Source of the DNA: a virus
Virus record (IMG/VR): IMGVR_UViG_3300028840_003177
Span: 1 to 34,031 of that record
Reading direction: 5' to 3' (one strand)
DNA length: 34,031 bases
Shown: one piece after another, positions 5,705 to 14,563 of the stretch
How positions within the stretch are numbered: the stretch's first letter is position 1
Layout: the number at the start of each line of letters is the position of its first letter
The notes under the pieces: generated by a model
Databases searched by the model: none
What the model was told of the DNA's origin: nothing
The model's input: the letters and a program-made list of their open reading frames with translations, nothing else
Made by a program: the position numbers and the translations under genes

Positions 5705-6025
5705 TCAGTCGTCGTCGGGGATACGCCAGGCGGACCGGGCGGCCGTTAGGATCGGCGTCGCAAAGATGTCGTCGATCTTTGTGGCGCTTTGGGCAACCGC
5801 GTCTTCGATTTGATCGAAGAGGAAGTCAATCACACCTGCCGCGTCGCCGTTGACGATCGCGTTCCAAATCAGCGCCTCGATGCCCCGGTCATCGCCGTAG
5901 GCGACCTTGCCGGCCGGCATTTCCAGTTTGCCGAGCAGGGCGTCGAGGATCGATTGAATGCGATCGGGTGTTAGCACATTCAGCGCCGACATCAACAGCA
6001 TCGTCAGTAGCTTCGTCTTCAACAT
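5705..6025 (-). CDS. Hypothetical late protein (106 aa)
   Basis: Last gene of the late operon, starting at ATG 6025 inside the end of the holin-like gene (stop at 6019), so translation is probably coupled. The first 18 residues (MLKTKLLTMLLMSALNVL) are basic then hydrophobic, like a weak signal or amphipathic helix; the rest is acidic and helical (ILDALLGKL, DFLFDQIEDAVAQ). Its position after the holin-like gene suggests a lysis or late accessory role, but no enzyme motif is visible. Confidence 0.65.
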   Translation of the reverse strand: MLKTKLLTMLLMSALNVLTPDRIQSILDALLGKLEMPAGKVAYGDDRGIEALIWNAIVNGDAAGVIDFLFDQIEDAVAQSATKIDDIFATPILTAARSAWRIPDDD

Positions 6026-6459
6026 GGATCAGGTTCCTTTTTCCTCAGCGGCCCGTGGTGAAAAACCTTCGCCTGGCTGTCGTCGGGCCGCGTCGCCGAC
6101 TCCAGGTTTTTTTCTTGGTTTTGGGGAGACGTGATCGGGTTGGCTGAGTCGAACCGTCCATCCGTGCGGTCGTCGCTTGCCAAGCGCAGCACCGCGCCGA
6201 CGATCGCCGCCGACGCCAGGCTAATCACCAGGCCGGCGAACGCGCCGCCGATGGCATTGATCCAACGTGAGTTGTGGTCGGTCCGCGTTTCGAGTTGAGC
6301 GACGCGCGTGACCAGGCCGTCGTTGCCCTCCGGCGTGCCGTGCAAGATTGCCTCATGCTCGTCGGTCTTTTCCTGATGGTTCTGGCAAGGCATCTTAGCG
6401 AGGTGAATTTTGATATCGTTCAACTGTTGCCAGATCGCTTCGATTGGGTCACCGCTCAT
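6019..6459 (-). CDS. Holin-like protein (coiled coil plus one TM helix)
   Basis: 146 residues from ATG 6459, which has GGAG five bases upstream; the longer frame from 6504 lacks that. An N-terminal helical stretch, with a VTRVAQLETRTDHNSRWIN coiled-coil segment, precedes one transmembrane helix (AIGGAFAGLVISLASAAIVG), followed by a long hydrophilic tail. This layout resembles XhlA-type phage membrane proteins that act with or as holins. The position at the end of the late operon fits. Confidence 0.6.
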   Translation of the reverse strand: MSGDPIEAIWQQLNDIKIHLAKMPCQNHQEKTDEHEAILHGTPEGNDGLVTRVAQLETRTDHNSRWINAIGGAFAGLVISLASAAIVGAVLRLASDDRTDGRFDSANPITSPQNQEKNLESATRPDDSQAKVFHHGPLRKKEPDPC

Positions 6460-6476
6460 GTCGACTCCGTTCCTTC

Positions 6477-7523
6477 CTAGTCGCTGATCCGATGCCAGGA
6501 CCAATAACAGCCGTCGGCGCTGCCGTCGCCCGCCTGACCGGCCAGGTACGTCGCGTCTTCGTTGTCGGCCGACCCCTCAAAACGTGTCGCGCGGATGCGA
6601 TACGTGTGACTTGCGTTTGTATGATTCACCAACAACGCCGGCGACGCCTTGTCTTCCTCGACGTAGTTGGTGTCGAGGATCGCCAGACTGGCAGGCACGG
6701 CGTTCCAAGAAGAACCGGCATACCGTTCGATCCACGCCTCCGCTTTGCGTGGACTCGACCACGGCTGCGACGTGCCCTTTTCGGCGTGGATGTTGAGCTT
6801 GACGTCGTAGCGGCCCGTCTGTGCGATCGTGAGCACGCCCGACGACAACGAAAAGTTCGTGTCGTCGAGGTTCGTACACGCGGCGGAAATCAGAAGCGTA
6901 TCGGGGCCGCCGGTGTTCAGCACGGTTTGATCGGCGCCTAGATATCCCTGCCAACTGATCTGCGTATCGACGTTACTCGGACAATCGACGATCCGCACCA
7001 GACAAAGCACTTCGCCCAGGGTGCCGGGGGAGTACAGAATGCGGGCCGTGCCAGTGGCCGCCGACTCCAAGCGAAAGACGTTCGGACCGAGGTCGGGCAC
7101 GGCGTAGCGATGGCCAAGATCCGTGACGTCGACCTTGGCGACCGTCACGCCGGCGACAGCGCCCGGCGTCGGATAACCGTCTTTGGTCGGCCGCTGCAAA
7201 ATGGCGAACGAACAGGTGTCGTCGGCCGTGGCTTTGCGGCTGTCGAAGGTGGGCCGATACTTGAACTCCAGGTCGTTGGCCGCCTCGTTGAAGACGACGC
7301 CGGCCAGGCCGACGCAATCGAATTGGTCGCGATCGCTGCCGGTCGAATTCAGCACGCGGTAGACGTCGAGGTCGCCAAACGAACGGATCGACCGGGCGTT
7401 TGCGCCGTCGCGGCGGTTGGCCTCGGTCGCGGCCGCCGCCAGCATCGCGTTGAATTCGCCGGCGCTGATTTGCATCCGTGAGTTGCGGCTGGCAGGCGTG
7501 AAGGGCGGTCGCGTCTGTTGCAC
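6477..7523 (-). CDS. Tail/baseplate-associated protein (348 aa)
   Basis: GTG 7523 with AGGAG about 9 bases upstream. Beta-rich, with a helical N-terminus (ISAGEFNAMLAAAATEANRR) and a C-terminal half (GVLTIAQTGRYDVKLNIHAE and following) like the C1q/TNF-type beta-sandwich of phage fibres and host-facing structural proteins. It follows the 268-residue tail protein in the tail cluster. Probably a distal tail or fibre component; the exact role is not recognisable. Confidence 0.65.
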   Translation of the reverse strand: MQQTRPPFTPASRNSRMQISAGEFNAMLAAAATEANRRDGANARSIRSFGDLDVYRVLNSTGSDRDQFDCVGLAGVVFNEAANDLEFKYRPTFDSRKATADDTCSFAILQRPTKDGYPTPGAVAGVTVAKVDVTDLGHRYAVPDLGPNVFRLESAATGTARILYSPGTLGEVLCLVRIVDCPSNVDTQISWQGYLGADQTVLNTGGPDTLLISAACTNLDDTNFSLSSGVLTIAQTGRYDVKLNIHAEKGTSQPWSSPRKAEAWIERYAGSSWNAVPASLAILDTNYVEEDKASPALLVNHTNASHTYRIRATRFEGSADNEDATYLAGQAGDGSADGCYWSWHRISD

Positions 7524-7527
7524 GTCG

Positions 7528-8334
7528 TCAGACTCCTATGCCGATCAGGCTGAAATCGGCCAGCGGATACACCTGCGAGACAACGACGGCGTGGGGGGCC
7601 GGCACCATGCGGTTGGCGGTGGTGTCTTTTTCCTCGTGAAAATACGTCCAGAGGTATTCGTGGCCGTCCTTTTCGATCGGGCCGCCGGTGATGTCGCCCG
7701 GCTCTTCGATTTCAATGTTCGGTTCCATCGTGAACTTGAAAGTGACTTGCCACTGGCCGCCCGGCTTGTCCTGCGAGCCGGTCGCGCCGTCAAATCGCAC
7801 TTCGCCGGCCGCCCACCCTTTGAACGTGTCGTCGTTGACTGAGCCGGTCAATGTGGCCAGCGTCTTGGCGTAGGTTTCCGTGACGTCCTCCGCGTTGAGA
7901 TAATGCGTTTCCTGGTAACTGAACGCCGGCACAATCACGTCGACGCCCGCGACGTTGCCGTCGGCGTCGACGCCGATCGCGTTCTTGAAGTCGGGGGCGA
8001 CGTACTCGTGATGCTCGTAAATCTCTTGGTCGATGGCGATATCTTTGTGCACCGTCCCGCCCGTCGTGTCGAACGAAAAACTCGACGTGTTGTCTTCCCG
8101 CTTTTTGCTGGAATAGGTGAGCGTGTATTTCCAGACCTCGGGCGCGATCTGGTCATCGGTCACCGTTCGCAGCCGCAGGCCGTCGTCAGACGCGGCGGGG
8201 GCCTCGCCCAGGACGGCGGCTTTGAGATCGGACTTATCGTCCGAGCCGGCGGCGATGTACAACCGGACCTCTTGGTCCTGGTCGCCGACCGTCTCTTTTC
8301 TCGACTTGTACGCTTCGCGGACGATGATTGCCAT
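7528..8334 (-). CDS. Tail protein (268 aa)
   Basis: ATG 8334, directly after the tape measure gene (stop at 8343). Strongly beta-rich with acidic patches and repeated YTLTYSSKK/TFKFTMEP-like strands. In siphoviruses the gene after the tape measure is usually a distal tail or baseplate hub protein, so that is the best guess from position. No enzymatic motif seen. Confidence 0.65.
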   Translation of the reverse strand: MAIIVREAYKSRKETVGDQDQEVRLYIAAGSDDKSDLKAAVLGEAPAASDDGLRLRTVTDDQIAPEVWKYTLTYSSKKREDNTSSFSFDTTGGTVHKDIAIDQEIYEHHEYVAPDFKNAIGVDADGNVAGVDVIVPAFSYQETHYLNAEDVTETYAKTLATLTGSVNDDTFKGWAAGEVRFDGATGSQDKPGGQWQVTFKFTMEPNIEIEEPGDITGGPIEKDGHEYLWTYFHEEKDTTANRMVPAPHAVVVSQVYPLADFSLIGIGV

Positions 8335-8342
8335 GGTTCGAC

Positions 8343-10190
8343 TCAGGTGAATACGAGTTCGCTCTCCCGCGCCAAGCGAGCGATTTCCTCCACGTGTGCG
8401 GCCGTCTTTTCAGCGGCTTTCAACTGGCGGGCGGTGGGCGTGCTGCCGGCCAGCAACGCCTGAGCACCGGCTGCGGAAAACGAGCCTTTCGCCTGACGTG
8501 CGGTCGCCTCCGCGCCACCTAGACCGGCGTTGAAATCCGACGGGTCGTAGCTGAACGGCGTGTTATTGTCGCCGTCTTCGCTGTCATCGGTGGCCGCTTC
8601 ATTGGCGGCCGCCCGGGCGTCGGCCGCCTCTTTGGTCAGCCGGCCAAGATCGGCGTTCGTCGCTCGCAACGACCGATCGAGCCAGGTTTCGCCCCGGGCC
8701 TCGCGACGAGCGTCATGGGCGTCGCTGACTTGCCGGGCGGCATTGGCCTCGGCGCGATCGCGGAGTGCGTCGTTGCCGGCCAGCGCTTTGTTGAGATTCG
8801 CTTTTCCCAGCAAGTCCATACCAAAGTTGCTGGCGACCCAACTGTTGATCTTTGCGAGCGCCTTGAAGAACTTGTCGACCAGCCAGTGATTGAACGACGC
8901 CCACCCGATTTTCATGGCGGCCGTGACTTCCGCCCACACCGACGCCAGCCGGTCGGTGAACGCGAACCAACCGTTTTGGATCGCGACCAGCGCGGTCAGC
9001 GCGGCGGCCTTGATCCCCTGCCAGGCGATTTGAGCGGCCATCGACAGGTTGCCGCTCATCAAGGCGTCGACAATGCCGCCAAACGTCTGCTTAGCGATAC
9101 CGAGGATCTCGCCGAAAAACCTTTTCGCGCCCGCCCACAAGCCGCCCAGTAAGCCCAGGGCGTGCAGAGCGGCCGCGCCGATGCCGACGACGGCCGCGGC
9201 GATCGCCAAGGGCACGGCGACCACGGCAGCGGCGGCGGCGATCGCCGAGGCGATGCCGCCGACCACGGCAATCACTCCGCTGGCGACCGTGGCGATCCCG
9301 CCGATCCCGGCGGCGACAACCGAGGCGAAGACGCCGACGCCGACCAGAATCCCGCCCACCGCGACCAGCGCGGAACCGATGCCAAAGATCCATTTCACGA
9401 GCGTCTTGTTGTTGCCGGCCCACTCCTGCACGGTCTTGGCGATGCCGGTCAAAAAGTCAGCCGCTTCGGTGAGCACCGGTGCGAGCGCCGCGCCGACCGT
9501 CGTCACGATCCGCATGAAGCCGGCCCACATGGCGTCGGTCGCTCGCTTCATTTTTACGGCGTTCTCGATGTCCTCCTTGGACATGATCGGGGCGGCGGCC
9601 AGCTTGCCCCGCAGATTCGCCCCCTGGTCGAGCAACTCCATGATTTTGAAGGCGTCGCCGCCAAAAATCTCGTCGGCCGCGAACTGGCGAAACGACGGGT
9701 CTTCGATGCCGGCAATCGTCTCGGCAAGCTGCGCGTACTGTTCGGTGATCGGCAACTCTTTCATGGCCGCGGCGTCGATGCCCAGCTTCTTGAACATGTC
9801 GGCCAGCGGACCCGTGTTGTCGGCGACCGCTTCGCCAAGCCGGAGGTTTAGTTCCTCGGTCGCGCCGACAATGTCGTCAGTCTCAATGCCCAGCGATTTG
9901 GAAACCGACACAAGCTGCGAAACGCCTTCCACGCTGTGACCGGTTTGTTTCGAGATTTTCGAGATCGATGCGCCGACGTCCATGAAAAGTTTGGACGCCC
10001 CGATCAGCGGAGTCATCAAGGCCGTGCCGGCGGCGCCGACGCCCAGGCCGACGTTTTTCAGGCGACGGCCGAACCGCTTCATCCGCGTCGAGATCCGGTT
10101 TTCGAAGTGGTCGAGCCCCTTGCCGGACTTGTCTTTGACGCCCAGTTCGACGTTGCCGCGACCGGCTCGGATTTCCTTGGAGCTTGGCAT
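8343..10190 (-). CDS. Tail tape measure protein
   Basis: 615 residues from ATG 10190, with AGGAG at good spacing right after the stop of the upstream gene (10202); the open frame runs further upstream but is antisense-like there. The N-terminal 200 residues match the TP901-type tape measure domain (MKRFGRRLKNVGLGVGAAGT, then KLFMDVGASISKISKQTG, then SLGIETDDI). Residues about 270-380 hold long Ala/Gly/Val hydrophobic helices, and the C-terminus is charged and helical. At roughly 1.5 angstrom per residue it implies a tail near 90 nm. It scaffolds tail length and may help DNA delivery. Confidence 0.93.
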   Translation of the reverse strand: MPSSKEIRAGRGNVELGVKDKSGKGLDHFENRISTRMKRFGRRLKNVGLGVGAAGTALMTPLIGASKLFMDVGASISKISKQTGHSVEGVSQLVSVSKSLGIETDDIVGATEELNLRLGEAVADNTGPLADMFKKLGIDAAAMKELPITEQYAQLAETIAGIEDPSFRQFAADEIFGGDAFKIMELLDQGANLRGKLAAAPIMSKEDIENAVKMKRATDAMWAGFMRIVTTVGAALAPVLTEAADFLTGIAKTVQEWAGNNKTLVKWIFGIGSALVAVGGILVGVGVFASVVAAGIGGIATVASGVIAVVGGIASAIAAAAAVVAVPLAIAAAVVGIGAAALHALGLLGGLWAGAKRFFGEILGIAKQTFGGIVDALMSGNLSMAAQIAWQGIKAAALTALVAIQNGWFAFTDRLASVWAEVTAAMKIGWASFNHWLVDKFFKALAKINSWVASNFGMDLLGKANLNKALAGNDALRDRAEANAARQVSDAHDARREARGETWLDRSLRATNADLGRLTKEAADARAAANEAATDDSEDGDNNTPFSYDPSDFNAGLGGAEATARQAKGSFSAAGAQALLAGSTPTARQLKAAEKTAAHVEEIARLARESELVFT

Positions 10191-10201
10191 GTCCTCAACT
10201 C

Positions 10202-10684
10202 CTAGACGCTGGTCGCGTGTTCGGGGGAGACGATCGAATCCTCGAACAGGTTGGGGGCTTTGCGGGCCGACTCTTCCAACGCCGGCCCCATGAACGGATG
10301 CGGCTTCACGTAGCGCCGCACTTTTTTCGTGATGTACCGCCCGCGGACTTTTCGACGCGACGCCACGGGGCCGCCCTTCTGAATCACTTCGGGTAACGGC
10401 GGATCGGTGCGACCGTCGAGCAGCACGGGACCGACCGGCACGGTTTCCGTATCCATGTCCCAAGCAAAGTAGATCGTCCGCAGGTTCGGCTCCGGACTGT
10501 GCGAACTGGGCGGCTTGCCCGCCGCCGCCGACTTTTTGCGTTTGCGGATCGACTGCCGGGCGATGATCCGCGTCAGCGCCCCCCAGCGAACCAGGGGCCG
10601 CTTCTTCGACTTGGCGATCGCCCGCGCGACCTCTTTGCGGTCGACGAACAGGCCGGTCATTTTCATCGTCAGTTCGAGGTTCAT
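10202..10684 (-). CDS. HK97 gp10-like tail/head-tail component
   Basis: 160 residues; ATG 10684 overlaps the stop of the upstream gene (ATGA). A helical basic N-terminus (KEVARAIAKSKKRPL) is followed by a basic middle and the PHPFMGPALEESARKAPNLF segment typical of gp10-like proteins, which act near the head-tail interface or as a tail completion factor. Unusually basic for the family. Function inferred from the motif and from its place between chaperones and tape measure. Confidence 0.5.
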   Translation of the reverse strand: MNLELTMKMTGLFVDRKEVARAIAKSKKRPLVRWGALTRIIARQSIRKRKKSAAAGKPPSSHSPEPNLRTIYFAWDMDTETVPVGPVLLDGRTDPPLPEVIQKGGPVASRRKVRGRYITKKVRRYVKPHPFMGPALEESARKAPNLFEDSIVSPEHATSV

Positions 10685-10947
10685 GGTTCAGAGGCCGGGG
10701 GCTGGGTCTTTTTTTTGGTGTTGCGTTTGTGTTTCGGCAGCAACAGTTTCAGGAGCGAAATGTTGGCCGCGCGGATCGGGATGCCGCTAGTCGCACCGCC
10801 GGCGGGCGAGTGTTCCTTGTAGGGATTGAAGTCGTCGGGTGCTTTGAGGGCGGTCCCTTTCTTGCGGTGCGAGTTGAACAACAGGGCGGCCAACAATCCG
10901 GTCTGGTTCCACTGCATGACGCCGTTGGCCTCGGCCATGGCGGCCAA
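10681..10947 (-). CDS. Tail assembly chaperone, T-like extension
   Basis: 88 residues from ATG 10947, but protein-like sequence in the same frame begins earlier (LTLRQLAAMAEANG), directly at the stop of the G-like gene at 10959. This matches the small domain (LRxLxxMAEAxxxxxWxxTxxLLALL) found with chaperones before tape measure genes. It could be made separately or as a -1 frameshift fusion to the upstream product, as with lambda gpG-T. The C-terminus is Lys/Thr-rich. Confidence 0.65.
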   Translation of the reverse strand: MAAMAEANGVMQWNQTGLLAALLFNSHRKKGTALKAPDDFNPYKEHSPAGGATSGIPIRAANISLLKLLLPKHKRNTKKKTQPPASEP

Positions 10948-10958
10948 TTGCCTCAGCG

Positions 10959-11477
10959 TCAGGGGTCGGGGGTCGATACCGAGTTGTCCGGCGAACTCCC
11001 AATGGAGGCGCCAGAAGCGGTCTGCGTAGCCTCCGCGACCGTCATTTTCATCGTCCGAATCTTGCGATCCGTTTCCTTGGCGATCGCCGCTTCCATGTCC
11101 GCCGGCGTGATCTTCGACGCCGCGTCGACCAGCCTTTGGGTCGCTTTCTCCGAGGCCTCCAGCAGCGGCTTTAGCACTCGCTTTTTTTTTGGCGGCATGT
11201 ACTCGACGAGTTCGAACATCACGGCCCGTTCGAGACCGTCGTGCGACTCGCCGTAGATCAGGTCGGCAAACTCATCGATCGTCAGCGCGTGGTCGTTCGT
11301 CGCGCCGCAAAAAGCCAACGCCACGATCGCTTTCATGTGGTCGGCCAGGCCGTCGAACCCCGCGCGGCCGAGGATGGCGACGACGTTGACGCCGGTCAGC
11401 GTCTCGACCTCGATGATATGTTTCATGGTGATGGCGAACGGCCAGTCGCGGCCGTCCGCCAGTTTGAAGTTTTGCAT
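10959..11477 (-). CDS. Tail assembly chaperone, G-like
   Basis: 172 residues from ATG 11477; the frame upstream of it looks non-coding. It begins MQNFKLADGRDWPFAITMKH and contains VETLTGVNVVAILGRAGFDG, then AFCGATNDHALTIDEFADLI, a pattern typical of siphovirus tail chaperones. Late Pro/Thr/Ser residues precede the stop. The gene ends CCCC-TGA, and a -1 slip there enters the T-like frame. It should bind the tape measure during tail assembly. Confidence 0.7.
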   Translation of the reverse strand: MQNFKLADGRDWPFAITMKHIIEVETLTGVNVVAILGRAGFDGLADHMKAIVALAFCGATNDHALTIDEFADLIYGESHDGLERAVMFELVEYMPPKKKRVLKPLLEASEKATQRLVDAASKITPADMEAAIAKETDRKIRTMKMTVAEATQTASGASIGSSPDNSVSTPDP

Positions 11478-11521
11478 CGTTTTTTCGCCTGGAGGTAAGT
11501 GGAAACAAAACGCACATGCGG

Positions 11522-11983
11522 TCACGCCGAAATAGTGAGCCATTCCGGTTCGGCCAGCGAACCGCCCTCTTCGTGATCGGTCGGCGCGGCCGTGAACGCA
11601 ACGGACACGCCGTCCGCCAGCGGTTCATCACGATTGGCTTGCATTATTTCGCAGAACATGGCCAGCCCTTGCGACCCGGCGGTTGCGATATCGCCGTCCA
11701 TCGCGGCCAGTTCGATCGGCGTGTTATTGAGTACCGAATCGAGCAGGGCGTCAAAGACCGTATCGGCTCCGACCTTGTAGCGGTAGCCGAAGTCGATGCC
11801 CGCCTGCTTGAGCGCACCGCGCTTGAGTTCCCAACTCGACTCGCGGCGTGACGTGTCGGCGTCGCCCTTACTGAGGTTTAGCGTCACGTCGACGGCGCGT
11901 TTGATTTCGACCCAACTGCGCGCCGCGCGCGTGCCAGCGTTGTAGTAGAGTTTGCATTCTTGTCCGATCGGGGTATCGCTCAT
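11522..11983 (-). CDS. Major tail (tube) protein
   Basis: 153 residues from ATG 11983. It starts with IGQECKLYYNAGTRAARSWVEIKRAVDVTL, the opening strands typical of phage tail tube subunits, followed by SRRESSWELKRG, a region matching the SxWExxxxG loop of the family, and ends in VAFTAAPT. It polymerises into the tail tube. It lies between the tail terminator and the chaperones as expected. Confidence 0.75.
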   Translation of the reverse strand: MSDTPIGQECKLYYNAGTRAARSWVEIKRAVDVTLNLSKGDADTSRRESSWELKRGALKQAGIDFGYRYKVGADTVFDALLDSVLNNTPIELAAMDGDIATAGSQGLAMFCEIMQANRDEPLADGVSVAFTAAPTDHEEGGSLAEPEWLTISA

Positions 11984-11995
11984 CGCATTGTCCTT

Positions 11996-12469
11996 TTAAG
12001 GAAGGTCGGTGTAGTCATCGTCGGCGCGGAACGTGGCCGTGAACACGCCGGTTAGCACTGACTTTTCGGCCAGGTGTTTGGCGTCCCAAATGGAGTCGAT
12101 TTCGAGTCGCATCAGCACCGTGCCGGCAAAACGCCGGTCGGCTTGTTTCAGCAACTCGCGTAGTTTGCGGCCGGTCTCCAACGTCTCGCGAATCAGCCCC
12201 TGGTCGAGGCCGTCGCCCTTTTCGCCGGCTTGTTCGGCTTTCACGTAACGCTGAATCGCGACGTCAATCTGATAATCGTGTTCCCAAACGTGGCGAGCCT
12301 TGCGTTCCTCGGCCTCAGCCCGCGGCACAATCGTGACGCACGGCCGGGCCTGCAATTCGGCCTCCGATCGCCGCGGCACAAACGCCACCTCGACGCCCTC
12401 GGCGGGCACGATGTTCGCCGCCTGGATGTACAGGCAAACGGCGTCGGCGATGGCGGTTTCGGAAATCAC
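11996..12469 (-). CDS. Tail terminator-like protein
   Basis: 157 residues; GTG 12469 overlaps the upstream stop as GTGA. The alpha/beta composition (AVEGVEVAF, RPCVTIVPRA, HDYQIDVAIQRYV, GVFTATFRADDDY) resembles minor tail or tail terminator proteins of the lambda gpU/HK97 gp10 neighbourhood. Position just before the tail tube gene supports that role. Family assignment is by pattern and context only. Confidence 0.55.
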   Translation of the reverse strand: MISETAIADAVCLYIQAANIVPAEGVEVAFVPRRSEAELQARPCVTIVPRAEAEERKARHVWEHDYQIDVAIQRYVKAEQAGEKGDGLDQGLIRETLETGRKLRELLKQADRRFAGTVLMRLEIDSIWDAKHLAEKSVLTGVFTATFRADDDYTDLP

Positions 12470-12855
12470 TTGGTCGTTGCTTCCAAAGTCGTGTGCAGGC
12501 GATAGTGCGATCGGTGGCTCGGCGGCGTGTACCGCCAGGGCCGTTCCGGTTTGGGGGCGTTGAGCCGATACGTTTCGACGCCGTGCGGACCGTCGATTTC
12601 GTAGTGGTCCGCTTGGTCGGGCGTCACCGGTCCGTCACCAAAGTCGTACTCGTCGACCGGCACCACGAAGTCGCGCGTGACAAAATGGTTGTCGACGATG
12701 TCGCTGACGCTGACCGCTTCCCACTCCGTTTCGCCGGGAATCGCGCCGTCAATCACGATCGCTTTGTCGCCCCGCCGAATCGTGAGCTTGACGCCGTGAA
12801 TCCGGGCGGTTACCCGGCAAGCGGCGGTGTGCACGTTTTCGGCGATGGATGGCAT
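12466..12855 (-). CDS. Head-tail joining / head completion protein
   Basis: 129 residues from ATG 12855; the longer frame from 12933 begins with sequence that is likely untranslated. Beta-rich, with VKLTIRRGDKAIVIDGAIPG and FVVPVDEY segments and a terminal HYRLHTTLEATTK. Small beta proteins in this place (after capsid, before tail terminator) close the head or attach the tail. Exact family not recognised. Confidence 0.55.
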   Translation of the reverse strand: MPSIAENVHTAACRVTARIHGVKLTIRRGDKAIVIDGAIPGETEWEAVSVSDIVDNHFVTRDFVVPVDEYDFGDGPVTPDQADHYEIDGPHGVETYRLNAPKPERPWRYTPPSHRSHYRLHTTLEATTK

Positions 12856-12979
12856 GGTGATGGTTGGGTTAGGAAGCGTGAGAGACGATGGAAAACAGTT
12901 CGCGGTGTCCACATAAAAAACACTGGCCGGCACGGTCGGCGGCGTGCAGAACCGGCCGGCCAGCGACCAGGCGACTCGG

Positions 12980-13522
12980 TTAGGCGCGCAACGACGCCGT
13001 CATACTGGCGGCCGAACAGTCGCCGTCCGACAGCGTCGCCTTGACTCGCAAGTAACGCTTGACATCCGTCGGCAACGCACAGCGGGCTTCTGCCGCGGCG
13101 ACGGCGCTGCCGTCTCCCGTCAATGTCAACAGGTTGTCGTGAAGCAGTTCCTCGCCGGAAAAGTCGCTGGCGTCGTCGTGGTAGACGTCGTAAACCAGCG
13201 TTTCCGTGTCGGCGAGTTGAACGGCCGTCAGGGCAGGCGATTCGAGCAACAACTCCGCGCCGGCCACGAAGTCGGACCGGCTGGTAATGTCGAGGTCGAT
13301 GCCGTCGGACGCCACCGTGCCGGTGGCCGCAGGCAAGGCTTTCGACACCTCTAACTGCTTGTCGCCTTGCAGCCGGCCGGTGGCGAAACTCATGCCGAGT
13401 AGGGGGACGCCCAACAACATCGCAAACAGGTCGTAAAGACCCGTCACGTGAGCGGCGCCGGCGGCAACCGGCATCAGTAGACAGGTGACGAGCAAGGCGA
13501 GCGTGAACGTGTTGAACTTCAT
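12980..13522 (-). CDS. Capsid cement-like protein (Bbp16 type) with a hydrophobic N-terminus
   Basis: 180 residues from ATG 13522, supported by AAGGAG six bases upstream. Residues 1-24 look exactly like a signal peptide (MKFNTFTLALLVTCLLMPVA, then AGAA), and hydrophobic sequence continues to about 43. From residue 44 the protein resembles capsid cement/decoration proteins: GIDLDITSRSDF, LVYDVYHDDAS, KRYLRVKATLSDGDCS. An internal ATG at 13393 would give a normal 137-residue cement protein but has no Shine-Dalgarno. A secretory signal on a head protein next to the major capsid gene is odd. Confidence 0.65.
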   Translation of the reverse strand: MKFNTFTLALLVTCLLMPVAAGAAHVTGLYDLFAMLLGVPLLGMSFATGRLQGDKQLEVSKALPAATGTVASDGIDLDITSRSDFVAGAELLLESPALTAVQLADTETLVYDVYHDDASDFSGEELLHDNLLTLTGDGSAVAAAEARCALPTDVKRYLRVKATLSDGDCSAASMTASLRA

Positions 13523-13618
13523 GGCGAGCTCCTTTTTGATTGAGTGAGTGATTGAGCGTTTGTGCTTTCGTGTTGGCGATCGCGGGCCGCCGGATTCGGC
13601 GGCCCCGGCCGAAATGGC

Positions 13619-14563
13619 TTAGGCGGAAATCGCTTCCGTGTTGAGGATCGAACCGCTCAGGGCGATTGGGATGCCATCCACTTCGGTGGGGAACGGTGCC
13701 GGCGCGCCGGTCGCGTTGGTCGCCGTGCGACTGTTGCGCAACTGGCCGAGCGAGCGGCGGTTCATAAAGATCGCATCGGGATAGACGCCCTCGGGGAAGG
13801 TTCCCAGGGCGTCATAGATCAGATCGTCGGTCAGCATTTTGCCGGCCTCGGCGGTCAGGTTCTTGATTTGCGCGCACGAGTGCTTCGAACCAACCTGAAC
13901 GCCGGCCCACAAAAGCAGTTCTTGGATGTAGGCCGTGTACGGGTTGCCGTCGGCGTCTTCGACGTCACCGATACGGACATCCGACAGGTCGAGTTGGCCG
14001 TCGGCGCCCCAGACCCACTGCACGTCACGCGGACCGAACTTGACCAGCCAAACGGACGAACCACCGTTTGCTGTCGTGCCGGCGGCGTCGACGACCATTT
14101 CATCATCGACGGCGTCGATCAGGCCGGGGTGTCCCTCGTCGTCGCCGACGTTGCGGCCGTAGTAAAACTGCTTGCCGAGCGTCCGCATCGACGCTTCGAT
14201 CTGTGCGACACCTTCGGTCGCAATGTAAGCCTCGCGACCATCCTCTGACGCATCGGCGATCGCCTTGTCACAGTCGATGCGTGGGTTGAGGATGAACGTT
14301 TCAACGAGCCTGTTTTCGAAGCTCGATTTCGAACGGGTCGCGCCTTGATTGGCTTTGCGGAACCCGGCCGAGCCGAGACTCGTGCGGACTCGCGTTTTGT
14401 ACTGTGTTCCCGAAATCGAGCGCGACGCGGCCACGTTGGGAATGGCGTCGCCCGTTTTCGGGTCCTTGCCGGACACCTCCGGCGTTGCCTTGATCGATTC
14501 CTCGATAATGTCGCCAGTGCCTTCGTTCAGCTTGGCGATGTCGAGCAGCGTGGGAAAACTCAT
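13619..14563 (-). CDS. Major capsid protein (Bbp17-like)
   Basis: 314 residues. It opens SFPTLLDIAKLNEGTGDIIE and has GTQYKTRVRTSLGSAGFRKA near residue 52, the strand pattern of the Bbp17-type major capsid family of HK97 fold. Mid-protein LIDAVDDEMVVDAAGTTANG, and the C-terminal MNRRSLGQLRNSRTA and VDGIPIALSGSILNTE, are also characteristic. It assembles the icosahedral shell. It sits between the scaffold/protease and cement genes, as in related phages. Confidence 0.82.
   Translation of the reverse strand: MSFPTLLDIAKLNEGTGDIIEESIKATPEVSGKDPKTGDAIPNVAASRSISGTQYKTRVRTSLGSAGFRKANQGATRSKSSFENRLVETFILNPRIDCDKAIADASEDGREAYIATEGVAQIEASMRTLGKQFYYGRNVGDDEGHPGLIDAVDDEMVVDAAGTTANGGSSVWLVKFGPRDVQWVWGADGQLDLSDVRIGDVEDADGNPYTAYIQELLLWAGVQVGSKHSCAQIKNLTAEAGKMLTDDLIYDALGTFPEGVYPDAIFMNRRSLGQLRNSRTATNATGAPAPFPTEVDGIPIALSGSILNTEAISA

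Noticed and set aside
8343-10463. 706-residue tape measure start at 10463
   Set aside because: The extra N-terminus is antisense-like, overlaps the gp10-like gene, and ATG 10190 has a proper Shine-Dalgarno.
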